Source of the DNA: Chitinophaga varians
GTDB lineage: Bacteria > Bacteroidota > Bacteroidia > Chitinophagales > Chitinophagaceae
Reading direction: 5' to 3'
Length of the DNA: 64,000 nucleotides
Assembly (NCBI RefSeq): GCF_012641275.1
Contig: NZ_JABAIA010000003.1
Span: 434,001 to 498,000, forward strand
Below the pieces are notes generated by a model, which was not told the DNA's origin, ran no database searches, and was given only the letters and a program-made list of their open reading frames with translations. Positions within the stretch are counted from its first letter, which is position 1. Each line of letters opens with the position of its first letter. Made by a program: the position numbers and the translations under genes. This document shows, in pieces, positions 36,563 to 46,037 of this stretch.

Positions 36563-38371
36563 ATGAAACGTATACATACCCTCAGCATCGCGCTGGCCAC
36601 CCTGGCCGCCGTTCAGCTGTGCTCCTGCAAGAAGGGCCTCGACTATGACAATGTGAGCGCCATGTCCCCTGAAAATGTATGGAAAGACTCCACCATGATC
36701 CAGGCTTATTTATCCGATATATACGGAGGCCTGATGCCTGGATGGCCTTTCAACGGCAGTGATGCGGACGAAGGCATTTCCACGCCGAGAAGCCTCGACG
36801 ACTACCGGCGTGGTATTATCAGCGTAAGCAACACCAATACCAAACTGGATTATCAATACATCGAAAAAATCAACTATTTCCTCGATAACCTGCAAAAGGC
36901 GCCTACCACCGTTATTTCGGCGGAACGCAACAGCCGTTTTGCCGGAGAAGCAAAATTCTGGCGCGCATGGAGCTACTGGGGAATGGTACGGCAGACCGGC
37001 GGCATACCGTTGATACTGCACACCCAGGACTATCTCAACAAACCATCATTGTTTGTGCCGCGCAACAAAACATCCGAATGTGTGGCGCAAATTGTAAAAG
37101 ACCTCGACGATGCCATACAGTCGCTGCCCGCGGTATACCCCAACGCAGGACAAGACTACGGCCGGATTACCAAGGTGGCGGCCATGGCTTTTAAAGGCCG
37201 CGTGCTGCTCACTTACGCCAGCCCGTTGTTTAATCCTAACGGTGACGCCGCCCGCTGGCAGTCGGCCTACGATGCCTGCAAAGCAGCAATGGACGCGGCG
37301 ATAAGCGCCGGACATGCTTTGCATCCCAGCTTCCGTAATATCTGGTACCAGGAACGTAACAAGGAGGTGATCATGGTCAACCAGTTCTGGTACCCTATCC
37401 ATGCCAATTCCTTTAATGGTGTCCGGGCGGAGCCCTTCACCCGGGACGCGTCCAACAACAATCAGCCGCTGTTGTCGTTGTTGCTGGCATTCCCCAAACG
37501 GGATGGCACGCCCATGCAGTTTGATGTCAACAAGCTGAACGACCCGGATTACAATACCGCTTTTATGAATGATTTTTATACCAACAGGGATGACCGGTTT
37601 TATGCGACCGTATTCTATGGCGGTATTCCATATCCTACGCCGGACCAGATCCCGCCGTCTTATGTGAGCGGCAACAGCTACTGGAACGTATGGCAGTACG
37701 ACGCTGCCAACAACCGCTACACCAATGCTTCCATTGTCATTCATCCCGGTATGCCCGGAAACCCGGGCATCACCGGTTTCTTCGACCGCAAAGGACTGGA
37801 TACGACCGTGACCAGCGCGCTGGTGTACCAGTCCGGCACCGACTGGCCGGAGATCCGGTTTGCCGAAGTGCTGATGAACTACGGCGAATGTGCCAATGAG
37901 CTGGGCAAGTCAGGTGAAGCGCTGCAGGTGCTGTACAGTATCCGTCAGCGTGCGGGCATCACGCCGGGAGCAGGAAATACCTACGGCATTACAGCGGCCA
38001 CCACCGCCGCTATACGGGACGCCTATATCCGCGAAAGACAGGTGGAATTTGCTTTTGAAGGCAAACGCTTCGATGACCTGCGCCGTTGGAAACGTTACGA
38101 TATCCTCAACAGCCAGGGCGGACGCCATGGCCTTTACATCACCCTGAAAGACGGACAAATGGTGACACCAGCAGACAATATTATGGACGCTCCTACCAGA
38201 GCTAAATTCACCGCCCGTTACATCGATAACCTCGACGGCGATGCCGGCGTGAAGTTCGGCCTCGACCTGAACCACTGGTTCTTTGCGCTGAAACCTGACC
38301 AGATCTCGCAGTCACAGAACGTGCTGCTGCAAAACAAAGAGTGGGGCGGCTCTTTCGATCCGCTGCAATAA
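36563..38371 (+). CDS. susD: SusD-like glycan-binding lipoprotein (PUL 2)
   Basis: 602 residues, longer than the other SusD proteins in the window. Lipobox LCSC (Cys22) then KKGLDYDN. SusD elements: EAKFWRAWSYWGMVRQTGGIPLIL (about 131-155), AMAFKGRVLLTYASPLFNP (about 209-227) and IRERQVEFAFEGKRFDDLRRWKRYD (about 490-514). Pairs with the SusC 30 bp upstream. A terminator follows, so the glycosidase gene next to it may be expressed separately or through readthrough. Confidence 0.95.
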   Translation: MKRIHTLSIALATLAAVQLCSCKKGLDYDNVSAMSPENVWKDSTMIQAYLSDIYGGLMPGWPFNGSDADEGISTPRSLDDYRRGIISVSNTNTKLDYQYIEKINYFLDNLQKAPTTVISAERNSRFAGEAKFWRAWSYWGMVRQTGGIPLILHTQDYLNKPSLFVPRNKTSECVAQIVKDLDDAIQSLPAVYPNAGQDYGRITKVAAMAFKGRVLLTYASPLFNPNGDAARWQSAYDACKAAMDAAISAGHALHPSFRNIWYQERNKEVIMVNQFWYPIHANSFNGVRAEPFTRDASNNNQPLLSLLLAFPKRDGTPMQFDVNKLNDPDYNTAFMNDFYTNRDDRFYATVFYGGIPYPTPDQIPPSYVSGNSYWNVWQYDAANNRYTNASIVIHPGMPGNPGITGFFDRKGLDTTVTSALVYQSGTDWPEIRFAEVLMNYGECANELGKSGEALQVLYSIRQRAGITPGAGNTYGITAATTAAIRDAYIRERQVEFAFEGKRFDDLRRWKRYDILNSQGGRHGLYITLKDGQMVTPADNIMDAPTRAKFTARYIDNLDGDAGVKFGLDLNHWFFALKPDQISQSQNVLLQNKEWGGSFDPLQ

Positions 38372-38390
38372 TATGTTTCGTATTCATAGG

Positions 38391-38421
38391 ACCGGCGGCT
38401 GTCAATAGCTGCCGGTTTTTG
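38391..38421 (+). terminator. Intrinsic terminator after PUL 2 susD
   Basis: ACCGGCGGCT (38391-38400) pairs with AGCTGCCGGT (38407-38416), one wobble, GTCAAT loop, followed by TTTTTG. Confidence 0.8.
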
Positions 38422-38521
38422 TTTTAGGGCAAATAAATCATCGGTATTTGATAATTTATTGTTGATTATTGTGATGATGTTAACGGTAATTTGGGGTTTA
38501 TTCTATTTAAATTCTTTTTTC

Positions 38522-41065
38522 ATGAATGCAGGCGGCCTTAGGCGAATGACTGTACTGTTGTCACTACTTTTCCATACCAGCGGCCTTTGCGCGCAGTCCA
38601 CCACGCTGCAAACAAAGTACGCTGTTGTCACCATCGATAACAAAGGGTATATATCTTCTGTCAGGAACAAGAAGAACGGCCGGGAATATCACCCGAAGGG
38701 ACTTACATCGGCACTGATGAGCCTCTGTACCGGTAAACAATACCTCTTGCCGGAACAGGCCATATATACGCCGCAACAACATGAAATGCTGCTGCGGTAC
38801 CCCAATGGATCTGAAGCCAGAATAAAAATTGACCAGCAGCCGGAATACCTGAAGCTGCAACTGCTGTCGCTGACGAAAAGGGAAGGCGTGGACAATATCG
38901 TCTGGGGACCGTATAAAACTACTATTTCCACGCTCATCGGAGACGTAATCGGCGTAGTGCGGAACAAGGAGTTTGCCTTCGGCCTGTTGGGGCTGGATGA
39001 TAATACCACCAGTGGCCCTCCTACAGAAGGCGACCTTTCTTTTATGTATTATTTCATCCATTCTCCTGACCCGGTGAAATACCCGCTGCCCGCACATTTG
39101 AAAGAAGGGCAGACCTTTAGTATCGGTGGTGATGGTGTAAACGATGTGGCTTTTTATTCGCAGCCGGAAGAATATTTCCGGATGAACTACGGCAACGGCG
39201 CAAAGCTGGAGCCGGCCTATGGCGCCACGATCTGTATGCATGCGCGCAACAGGCGTAAGGAGCAGATGGTCCGTTTCCCTGACTACCCGGAAGGCGTGGA
39301 AGGGAAAGCCAATTCAGCCCGGTACCAGCTGGTCACCGCAACCGATGCGGACTATATCGGTTCAGCAGTAGCGTTGTACGCCTGCCCTGATTCGCTGGGC
39401 CTCAACACCATCGAAAAAATAGTATTGGCCGAAGGATTACCACATCCCACTATTGATGGCAAATGGATCAAAGACCCGGCAGCCTATCGTCCTGATATTG
39501 CCTGGTACGGTCCGCACGACAGCCTGGCGGCCTATTCCGGGCAACTGAAAATCCAGGGCGTACAAGATGAAGGCTGGGGAGAATACTATCCCAATCCGGC
39601 CAACCGCTGGAAAACACGGCAGATCAGCTTTGCGGGCCAACCAGCCATGAGCATCCCCGCTTTTGGCGCACTGATGAAACAACAAGGCATCCGCTATGGT
39701 TTGCATACGCTCTGCGAGTTCCTGCAACCCGATGACAACAGCGACGTGGCCCCGGTGCCCAGCGACAGCCTCGCTATCATGCAGCGCACCGTCATTACAA
39801 AAGACCTGTCCCCGAACGATACCATCATCACCGTGGCAGACACTGCGTACTTCCATGAATTTGGCGGATGGGAAGGCAATCATACCAACGTATTGAAAAT
39901 AGGGAAGGAGCTGATCGAATACGACGGCATCACCCGTACGCCGCCGTATACTTTCCTCCACGTTAAAAGAGGGTTTCACCACACCGCGCGTGGAAGCTAC
40001 AAGGCCGGCACGACCATCGTGAAGCTGCAGCCCAACTGCTACCGCGGCTTTGCGCCGGACATGCGCCTGCAGGACGTATATGCGGACTATTACGGGAAAT
40101 GGCTCACAGAAGGCGGTATGGACTATATCGATTTCGACGGACTGGAAAGCTGTATGTACCAGGGCCACGGGCAGTATTCGTTCAAACGTTTCTTCCGCGG
40201 GCTTTTCGATAGTTACTACCGCCACGGCGGCAAGTACCTGCGGGTCATGGGCAGTGCCGTACAGGAAGGCAACTGGCACTATATGAGCGTCTGCAACGTA
40301 GGCGGCGGCGATCATATGTTCAGCCCTGTGAAAAATAAATGGGGCATAGAAGGAAAAGATATGCGGTATGTGTTTGAAAGCAGCTATTTCCCCGCCACCT
40401 TCGGTATTCAAAACTATCAGGCAGACTGGGGCTTGTATGATGCGGAAAACCTCGAAGCAAAATCCATCGGCTGGAATGCCACGTACATGCTGGGTTTGAG
40501 CCAGCAGACAGTAGAGGCCAGCGGCGAAAAAGCCGCGATATTCAACGCCTTCCGTCTTTGGGAAGAAGCGCGTGCCGCCAATAAATTCACAACTGCGCTG
40601 AAAGAGCAACTGAAAGACCTCGACTATAAATTCCACCTGGAGAAAGCCGGCGCCAACGTTTTCCTGTTATATCCCGTAAAGGAAAACAGGTTTTCGGAAC
40701 AGGCCTTCGCTGGTGCAACGTTACCGTTACAGAATGAATTTAAAGAACAGCCGCTGGTGTTTTCAATCAAAGTCACCGGCCCGAAAGACGCAACGGTACA
40801 GGGCCTGAAGGTCCGGCTCACAGACAATACAGAACTGACTATTGATAAACATATCAATGCAGGGCAGTATATTATCTACAAAAACGGACAACTCTGGCTG
40901 GCAGACAATGGCCGCCGGTTATTGGAACAGCTTCCTGCGAAAGGTGGTTTACATATAGGCAAAGGCCAAAGTAATATCACTGTAGCAGCCATTCACCCTG
41001 TACAGGACGACAAAGTACGGTTTGAACTGGTGGTGCCCGTTATAGGAGCGCCCATTAAATTCTGA
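38522..41065 (+). CDS. Large secreted protein, candidate glycoside hydrolase of unrecognised family
   Basis: 847 residues from ATG 38522, chosen because it gives a clean signal peptide ending GLCAQ; the frame is open to 38459 but only from a TTG. The N-terminal part (about 25-300) is a beta-rich sandwich. The middle contains TIM-barrel-like strands (IRYGLHTLCEFL, GGMDYIDFDGLES, KYLRVMGSAVQEG) with several Asp/Glu candidates, of which the Asp residues in YIDFDGLES most resemble a retaining-enzyme nucleophile strand. An insert with VLKIGKELIEYDGI and LHVKRGFHHTARGSY looks like a small beta module. A beta-sandwich follows at the end. I could not place it in a known family. Position after SusCD and before GH27 makes carbohydrate cleavage likely. 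Confidence 0.6.
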   Translation: MNAGGLRRMTVLLSLLFHTSGLCAQSTTLQTKYAVVTIDNKGYISSVRNKKNGREYHPKGLTSALMSLCTGKQYLLPEQAIYTPQQHEMLLRYPNGSEARIKIDQQPEYLKLQLLSLTKREGVDNIVWGPYKTTISTLIGDVIGVVRNKEFAFGLLGLDDNTTSGPPTEGDLSFMYYFIHSPDPVKYPLPAHLKEGQTFSIGGDGVNDVAFYSQPEEYFRMNYGNGAKLEPAYGATICMHARNRRKEQMVRFPDYPEGVEGKANSARYQLVTATDADYIGSAVALYACPDSLGLNTIEKIVLAEGLPHPTIDGKWIKDPAAYRPDIAWYGPHDSLAAYSGQLKIQGVQDEGWGEYYPNPANRWKTRQISFAGQPAMSIPAFGALMKQQGIRYGLHTLCEFLQPDDNSDVAPVPSDSLAIMQRTVITKDLSPNDTIITVADTAYFHEFGGWEGNHTNVLKIGKELIEYDGITRTPPYTFLHVKRGFHHTARGSYKAGTTIVKLQPNCYRGFAPDMRLQDVYADYYGKWLTEGGMDYIDFDGLESCMYQGHGQYSFKRFFRGLFDSYYRHGGKYLRVMGSAVQEGNWHYMSVCNVGGGDHMFSPVKNKWGIEGKDMRYVFESSYFPATFGIQNYQADWGLYDAENLEAKSIGWNATYMLGLSQQTVEASGEKAAIFNAFRLWEEARAANKFTTALKEQLKDLDYKFHLEKAGANVFLLYPVKENRFSEQAFAGATLPLQNEFKEQPLVFSIKVTGPKDATVQGLKVRLTDNTELTIDKHINAGQYIIYKNGQLWLADNGRRLLEQLPAKGGLHIGKGQSNITVAAIHPVQDDKVRFELVVPVIGAPIKF

Positions 41066-41108
41066 TGTTTTTTGCAGATATTTACCGAGAACATACCTTC
41101 CACGAACA

Positions 41109-42326
41109 ATGAAAAAAATTATTTTCCTGTTGGCAGTCATCGTCTGCAGTCTGCCTGTTATTGCACAAACCCGTTACAATGCCTGGGATTCACTGGCCAT
41201 GACGCCACCCATGGGATGGAACAGCTGGAACTTCTTTGAAGCCAGGGTCAGCGAGCAGGTAATCATGGACATGGCCGATGCCATGGCCGCCAACGGTATG
41301 AAAGACGCCGGCTACCGTTATCTGGTGATAGATGACCACTGGGTGGCCGGCCGTGATAAACACAACAATCTTTTTCCCGACCCGGAACGGTTTCCGCATG
41401 GCATGAAATACCTGGCGGATTATGTACATGGAAAAGGACTGAAGCTGGGCATTTACTCAGATGCCGCTATGCTGACCTGTGGCGGTGTTACCGGGAGTTA
41501 CAATTTCGAGGAACAGGACGCCCGTACTTTTGCGGGCTGGGGCATCGATTTCCTGAAGTACGACTATTGCAATGCGCCGGAAGACGTGGCCACTGCGTTC
41601 AGCCGGTATGCCCGTATGGGCGATGCCCTGAAAAAGTGTGGCCGCCCTATAGTCTATTCTATCTGTGAATGGGGACAGCGCAAACCCTGGCTGTGGGCCA
41701 GGGCGGCTGGCGGCCATCTGTGGCGTACCACCTGGGACAGCCGCGACGTATGGGAATCGCATGACAACAATCTCACCGGTATTATGGAGATATTCCTCCA
41801 GCAGGAACACCTGGCTTCCTATGCCGGCCCTGGCGGCTGGAATGATCCGGACCTGCTGATGGTAGGTCTTTACGGCAAAGGTGCTTCTTCCTCTGTAGAC
41901 GGCCGCTTTAAAGGCTGCACCGCTACAGAGTACCGCACACATTTTGCGCTGTGGTGTATGCTGGCCGCTCCGCTGATGGTGAATATGGACCTGAAGCATA
42001 TCACGCCGGACGTGTTGCAGCTGATCACCAACCCACAACTGATTGCCATCAACCAGGACGCGCTGGGCAAACAGGCGACCACCGTTTTAAAACGGAATGA
42101 TATCCAGGTGCTGCTGAAACCATTGCAGCGCGGGGATATGGCGGTGTGTGTATTCAACCGTGCCGCCAATGGGCAGTCTTTTGACATAGACCTGAAAAAA
42201 GACCTCGCTCTCTGGCAGCCTTTCCAGGTAACAGACGTCTGGAGCGGCAAGCCTGTAAAGACATTGAAAGGGCAACTGGGCGCACATGATTGTGCAGTGT
42301 ATCTCCTGAAAGCCGGGCAAAAATAG
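41109..42326 (+). CDS. GH27 alpha-galactosidase / beta-L-arabinopyranosidase family enzyme
   Basis: 405 residues, signal peptide ending VIAQ. GH27 signatures: TPPMGWNSWNFF at the start of the barrel, YRYLVIDDHWV, LKLGIYSDAAMLTCGG, the nucleophile Asp152 in FLKYDYCNAP, and acid/base Asp210 following Arg206 (pattern R-x-x-x-D) in WRTTWDSRDVW. The short C-terminal beta-sandwich is present. The family hydrolyses terminal alpha-galactosides with retention; some members act on beta-L-arabinopyranosides. It is 43 bp after the unknown large protein and probably in one operon with it. The aldo-keto reductase gene follows after 82 bp with its own candidate promoter. Confidence 0.92.
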   Translation: MKKIIFLLAVIVCSLPVIAQTRYNAWDSLAMTPPMGWNSWNFFEARVSEQVIMDMADAMAANGMKDAGYRYLVIDDHWVAGRDKHNNLFPDPERFPHGMKYLADYVHGKGLKLGIYSDAAMLTCGGVTGSYNFEEQDARTFAGWGIDFLKYDYCNAPEDVATAFSRYARMGDALKKCGRPIVYSICEWGQRKPWLWARAAGGHLWRTTWDSRDVWESHDNNLTGIMEIFLQQEHLASYAGPGGWNDPDLLMVGLYGKGASSSVDGRFKGCTATEYRTHFALWCMLAAPLMVNMDLKHITPDVLQLITNPQLIAINQDALGKQATTVLKRNDIQVLLKPLQRGDMAVCVFNRAANGQSFDIDLKKDLALWQPFQVTDVWSGKPVKTLKGQLGAHDCAVYLLKAGQK

Positions 42327-42350
42327 CATTGGTTAAAGTCAATTTATATG

Positions 42351-42381
42351 TTGTAACGCTATGTTGACGGCGCTACATTTA
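42351..42381 (+). promoter_or_regulatory. Candidate promoter of the sugar-acid module
   Basis: TTG (42351-42353) and TACATTTA (42374-42381, one mismatch to TAnnTTTG) are spaced 20 bases, and the ATG of the aldo-keto reductase follows 27 bases later. This fits the usual Bacteroidota promoter geometry. Confidence 0.45.
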
Positions 42382-42408
42382 TATCTGTAAGTGATTAGAT
42401 TTTTTTGA

Positions 42409-43287
42409 ATGAATGCAAAAAGTATAGTGTTAGGGACAGCTGGTCTTGGCGGCGTATGGGGCAAAGTGGATCGGTCTGCAGCTGTCCGCACTTTACTGAC
42501 AGCGCTGGAAAACGACGTCACTGCCATAGATACGGCGCCGGCATATGGCGATGCAGAAGAGATCGTAAGCGATGCGTTGAAACAATGGAGAGGCCCGGTG
42601 CCCGTTATCAGCACCAAAGCCGGCAGGCTGCGGTCATATGCCGCAGATGAAGCGTACTACGATTATTCCGCTGCCGGTATTATGAACAGCGTATACCGTT
42701 CGCTGAAAACATTGGGCGTTCCGGTATTGGACATATTATTCCTGCATGATCCGGAAGCGGTGCCCGAGCAAGAAGGCGATCAGGTGGTGGCGGTCATGTT
42801 GCACCTTAAGCAGCAGGGACTGGTGAAAAAAATCGGCCTGGGCGGCAACATCCCGCTGTGGATGGAAGCCTATATTAAAACAGGCGTTTTTGATGTGATC
42901 ATGGAATTCAACAGGCTGAACGCCTGTAGTACAGCGGCGCTCAAGGACCGGCTGCCTTTCTGCAACACCAGAGGCATGGCGTATTATGCCGCCAGTCCGC
43001 TTTATATGGGACTGCTGGGCCGGAATTTCCAGGCCTGGCAACAGCAACCGCCGCAATGGCTGCCTGCCGGCAGTATTGCCACTGCGCAGCGTTTACAGCT
43101 GATCGCAGCAAAGCACCATCTTCCGTTACCGGTATTGGCCCATCGTTTTCTACTGACGGTCCCACGTGCGTTCAGTATCGTGATAGGCGCTTCCTGCGTG
43201 ACAGAGCTGGAAGAAAGTCTGTCTGCTTTCCGGCAAGGCCCGCTGCCGGAAGCGATATACCAGGAAATACTGGATTGTAATAAGTAA
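42409..43287 (+). CDS. Aldo-keto reductase, aldose 1-dehydrogenase type
   Basis: 292 residues, cytosolic. The AKR catalytic tetrad is visible: Asp41 and Tyr46 in AIDTAPAYG, Lys70 in ISTKAGR and His113 in DILFLHDPE. The overall pattern resembles the D-threo-aldose/L-fucose 1-dehydrogenase and pyridoxal dehydrogenase branch, which oxidises aldoses to lactones using NAD(P)+. Its place directly before an enolase-superfamily dehydratase-like gene supports an oxidising role in a non-phosphorylative sugar pathway. Direction and substrate are inferred. Its stop lies 10 bp before the next gene's TTG start. Confidence 0.8.
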   Translation: MNAKSIVLGTAGLGGVWGKVDRSAAVRTLLTALENDVTAIDTAPAYGDAEEIVSDALKQWRGPVPVISTKAGRLRSYAADEAYYDYSAAGIMNSVYRSLKTLGVPVLDILFLHDPEAVPEQEGDQVVAVMLHLKQQGLVKKIGLGGNIPLWMEAYIKTGVFDVIMEFNRLNACSTAALKDRLPFCNTRGMAYYAASPLYMGLLGRNFQAWQQQPPQWLPAGSIATAQRLQLIAAKHHLPLPVLAHRFLLTVPRAFSIVIGASCVTELEESLSAFRQGPLPEAIYQEILDCNK

Positions 43288-43297
43288 ACAGCTACCA

Positions 43298-44470
43298 TTG
43301 TATACCATCGATCATCAAATCTTTAACATCACCAGCGTGCAATTGCGGGAGCTGGAACCAGCCATGGCGGTAACGCCCATCCAGGACGCCACCATGGGCC
43401 CTTTTCCATCCTTCGGCCTTGCGCTGATCACTCTGGAAGACGAAAACGGCTTTATCGGTGAAGCACCGGTGTACAGCAGTTATATCAATATCCTGGAAAA
43501 CTGCCTGCTGCCCATTCTGCTGCACAGCCATCATGTGCCCTATCACAAATTGTATCATCAGTTGTACTGGTCTATCCGGAACGAAGGTTTCCGGGGGCCG
43601 GCATCGGCGTTGGTAGGGCAGATAGACCTGGCGTTGCATGACCTGGCGGCCCGCCGCGAAGGCGTGCCGTTGCACCGCTTCCTGCATGCGGAAAGGGACA
43701 CGGTAAAAATGTACGGCAGTGGCGGCGGTACCAACTATACGCTGCAGGAACTGGAACAGGAGGTGGACCGTTTTATGGAAGCGGGAGTGGACTGTTACAA
43801 GATGAAGGTAGGGAAGGCATTTGGCACCATGATGGGGGAGGATGCTTCCCGTGTTAAGTTTGTCCGCAGCCTGCTGGGAAAAGATGTCCGCCTGGCGGTG
43901 GACGCCAACCAGATATGGAGCGGTGAGCAGGCGTTGCGCTTTGCCGATATGATCGCTGCGGCTGATGTGGCCTGGTTTGAAGAACCGATCCACTCCGCGG
44001 CATTTGAACAGATAGGTGTACTATGCAGCCAGACGCCATTGCGGGTTTCTTTCGGTGAATCGGAAAGAACCTCCCGTTTATTCCCTACCTTGGTGAACTT
44101 AGGCGTACGCCACCTGCAACCGGTGCCTACGCACCTGGGCGGAGTGAACGAATGGAAAGAAGTCAGGGACCTGGCGGCAAAGAGCGGCGTTGATTTTTCC
44201 TCCGGCGGATATTCGTTGTTTACCGCCTCGCTGATGGCCACTGCTGACGAAGCATGCGAAGTGGAGTACCTGTATTCTATCATGTCAGGACTGGAGCGTT
44301 ATTTCAGCGTTTGTCCCGAATGGAAGAACGGCTGCTTTGTGTTGCCGGACATTGCCGGTCTTCCGGTACGGGTGGACTGGGACTACTGCCGGAGCGCAGA
44401 TAAAATTGTAAAACAATATTACTGGAATGATCAGAACGTCAGGAAATATTCACCTATTGTATCACTATGA
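43298..44470 (+). CDS. Enolase-superfamily (mandelate racemase-like) protein lacking the His-Asp dyad
   Basis: 390 residues from a TTG start; the next ATG (43364) would cut the N-terminal capping domain, so TTG is preferred. Metal ligands Asp202 (VDANQ), Glu228 (FEEP) and Glu254 (SFGESE) and the KxK base motif (Lys168/Lys170, YKMKVG) are intact. The sixth-strand position that is Asp in mandelate racemase reads LQPVPTHLGG (Val276) and the seventh-strand His position reads FSSGGYS (Gly303). So one general base is present but the usual dyad of acid-sugar dehydratases is absent. Between the aldo-keto reductase and the symporter genes, a sugar-acid dehydratase or epimerase role is expected. Confidence 0.85.
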   Translation: MYTIDHQIFNITSVQLRELEPAMAVTPIQDATMGPFPSFGLALITLEDENGFIGEAPVYSSYINILENCLLPILLHSHHVPYHKLYHQLYWSIRNEGFRGPASALVGQIDLALHDLAARREGVPLHRFLHAERDTVKMYGSGGGTNYTLQELEQEVDRFMEAGVDCYKMKVGKAFGTMMGEDASRVKFVRSLLGKDVRLAVDANQIWSGEQALRFADMIAAADVAWFEEPIHSAAFEQIGVLCSQTPLRVSFGESERTSRLFPTLVNLGVRHLQPVPTHLGGVNEWKEVRDLAAKSGVDFSSGGYSLFTASLMATADEACEVEYLYSIMSGLERYFSVCPEWKNGCFVLPDIAGLPVRVDWDYCRSADKIVKQYYWNDQNVRKYSPIVSL

Positions 44471-44492
44471 TCTTTAATACTTGCCTGTGAAC

Positions 44493-46037
44493 ATGTCGCT
44501 TACCGGTGTTGATGGCGTAGTGCTGGTGCTGTATATCATCGCCCTTTTTGTATTAGGTTTTTTCCTGGGCAGAAACAGGGAGCAGGACATTTTCCTGGGT
44601 GGCCGTTCGCTGCGATGGTGGCAGATCGGTTTCTCTATGTTCAGCGCCAATGCAGGCCCTATGATGTTGATCGGCATGTCCAGCCTGGGCTTCTCCCAGG
44701 GCGTGGTGGGCGCTAACTTTGAGTGGCTGGCATGGATATTCCTGTTGCTGCTGGCCATGTTTTTCCTGCCGCGGTACCTGTCGGCCGGTATCAGCACCAT
44801 TCCGCAGTACCTTTTGCATCGCTATGGCAAGAGCGCCTATAATTTTCTCGTGATATACAGCCTGGTGTCCATACTGGTGGTATGGTTGGGCAGTGCGTTA
44901 TATGCCGGCGGACTGGTGATCTCGCAGGTGCTGGGCTGTCCGCTGATGTACGCCGTGGCGCTGATAGCGCTGATAGCCACCAGCTACACCGCGGTGGGTG
45001 GCTTCAGGGCGGTGGTGCGCACCGGCATTTTCCAGTCGGTCATCATCATCGTTTCCTCGCTGATACTGACCGTGCTGGCTTTCAACAGCATGATGAAAAC
45101 CGGTGCCGTTCATCACGAGGTGCCGCAGAATTTCTGGAAACTGCTGCACGGCGCCGATGACCGGGAATACTCGTGGATGGCTATTCTGGCGGGATACCCG
45201 GTAGTGGCAATTTATTACTGGTGCGCAGACCAGACCATCGTGCAGAAACTGCTGGGAGCAAAAGACCTGCGGGAAGGGCAGTATGGCGCGTTGTTCATTG
45301 CTGCGCTGAAGATGATCACTCCGCTTATTTTCCTGCTGCCGGGCATTATCTGTTTTATTTTATACCGGGACATCACCACGGCTGACAATGCGTATATCAC
45401 GCTGGTGCAGCAACTGATGCCGGATGGTTTCCGGGGCCTTTGCCTGGCGGCATTGATCGCCGCATTGATTGATACCGTGTCGTCCGGCCTCAATTCATTC
45501 AGCACGGTGTTTACGCTGGACGTGGTGGGCCAGTTCAGGACAACGGACGATGCCGGCCGGTTGCGTACGGGCCGGTGGGTGACTGTGCTGGCCGCATTGC
45601 TGGCCATAGGCATTGCAGCGCTGTTCCTGTTTTCCGGCAAAGGGCTGTTTGAAATTACGCAAGGCATGGTGTCTATCCTGGCGCCGCCGTTGTCGGTGGT
45701 ATTCCTGGCGTCCATTTTCTGGAAGCGGACCAACACCCCGGCAGTAGTGACGGTATTGTATGGCGGCGGGTCTGTGTGCCTGCTGGTGGGCGTGTGTTAC
45801 TTGCTGAACTATCCCTATAAAGGCTTTTGGCCTCATTTCCTGTTATTGTCGGTATATCTTTTTATGGGACTGGCGTTGCTGATCATGGTGGTGTCATTGC
45901 TGACAGCGCCGTCGCCTGTCACGGATGATAAGCCGGTGTTTGTTTCCGCAGCGGGAAACCGGCTGTCACGCAGGGTTTGGGCTGGATGGGCGGTATTGGC
46001 GGTTGTTATGTTGATAATTTATCTTTTATTAAAATGA
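44493..46037 (+). CDS. Sodium:solute symporter (SSS family)
   Basis: 514 residues from ATG 44493; a TTG at 44481 and a GTG at 44487 are also in frame. About 13 hydrophobic helices. SSS features include GRNREQDIFLGGRSLRWWQIGFSMFSANAGP near the N-terminus, AGGLVISQVLG, SYTAVGGFRAVVRTGIFQ, YYWCADQTIVQKLLGAKDLREGQYGALF and LIDTVSSGLNSFSTVFTLD. This branch includes sugar and sugar-acid transporters of the inner membrane. The gene sits between the enolase-like gene and the mutarotase, whose ATG overlaps its stop codon (ATGA), so translation is coupled and the substrate is probably the monosaccharide handled by the neighbours. Confidence 0.92.
   Translation: MSLTGVDGVVLVLYIIALFVLGFFLGRNREQDIFLGGRSLRWWQIGFSMFSANAGPMMLIGMSSLGFSQGVVGANFEWLAWIFLLLLAMFFLPRYLSAGISTIPQYLLHRYGKSAYNFLVIYSLVSILVVWLGSALYAGGLVISQVLGCPLMYAVALIALIATSYTAVGGFRAVVRTGIFQSVIIIVSSLILTVLAFNSMMKTGAVHHEVPQNFWKLLHGADDREYSWMAILAGYPVVAIYYWCADQTIVQKLLGAKDLREGQYGALFIAALKMITPLIFLLPGIICFILYRDITTADNAYITLVQQLMPDGFRGLCLAALIAALIDTVSSGLNSFSTVFTLDVVGQFRTTDDAGRLRTGRWVTVLAALLAIGIAALFLFSGKGLFEITQGMVSILAPPLSVVFLASIFWKRTNTPAVVTVLYGGGSVCLLVGVCYLLNYPYKGFWPHFLLLSVYLFMGLALLIMVVSLLTAPSPVTDDKPVFVSAAGNRLSRRVWAGWAVLAVVMLIIYLLLK

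Noticed and set aside
39437..40636. 399-codon open frame antisense to the 38522 gene
   Set aside because: It is a mirror of a well-supported plus-strand gene with signal peptide and domain structure; its translation has no recognisable motif.
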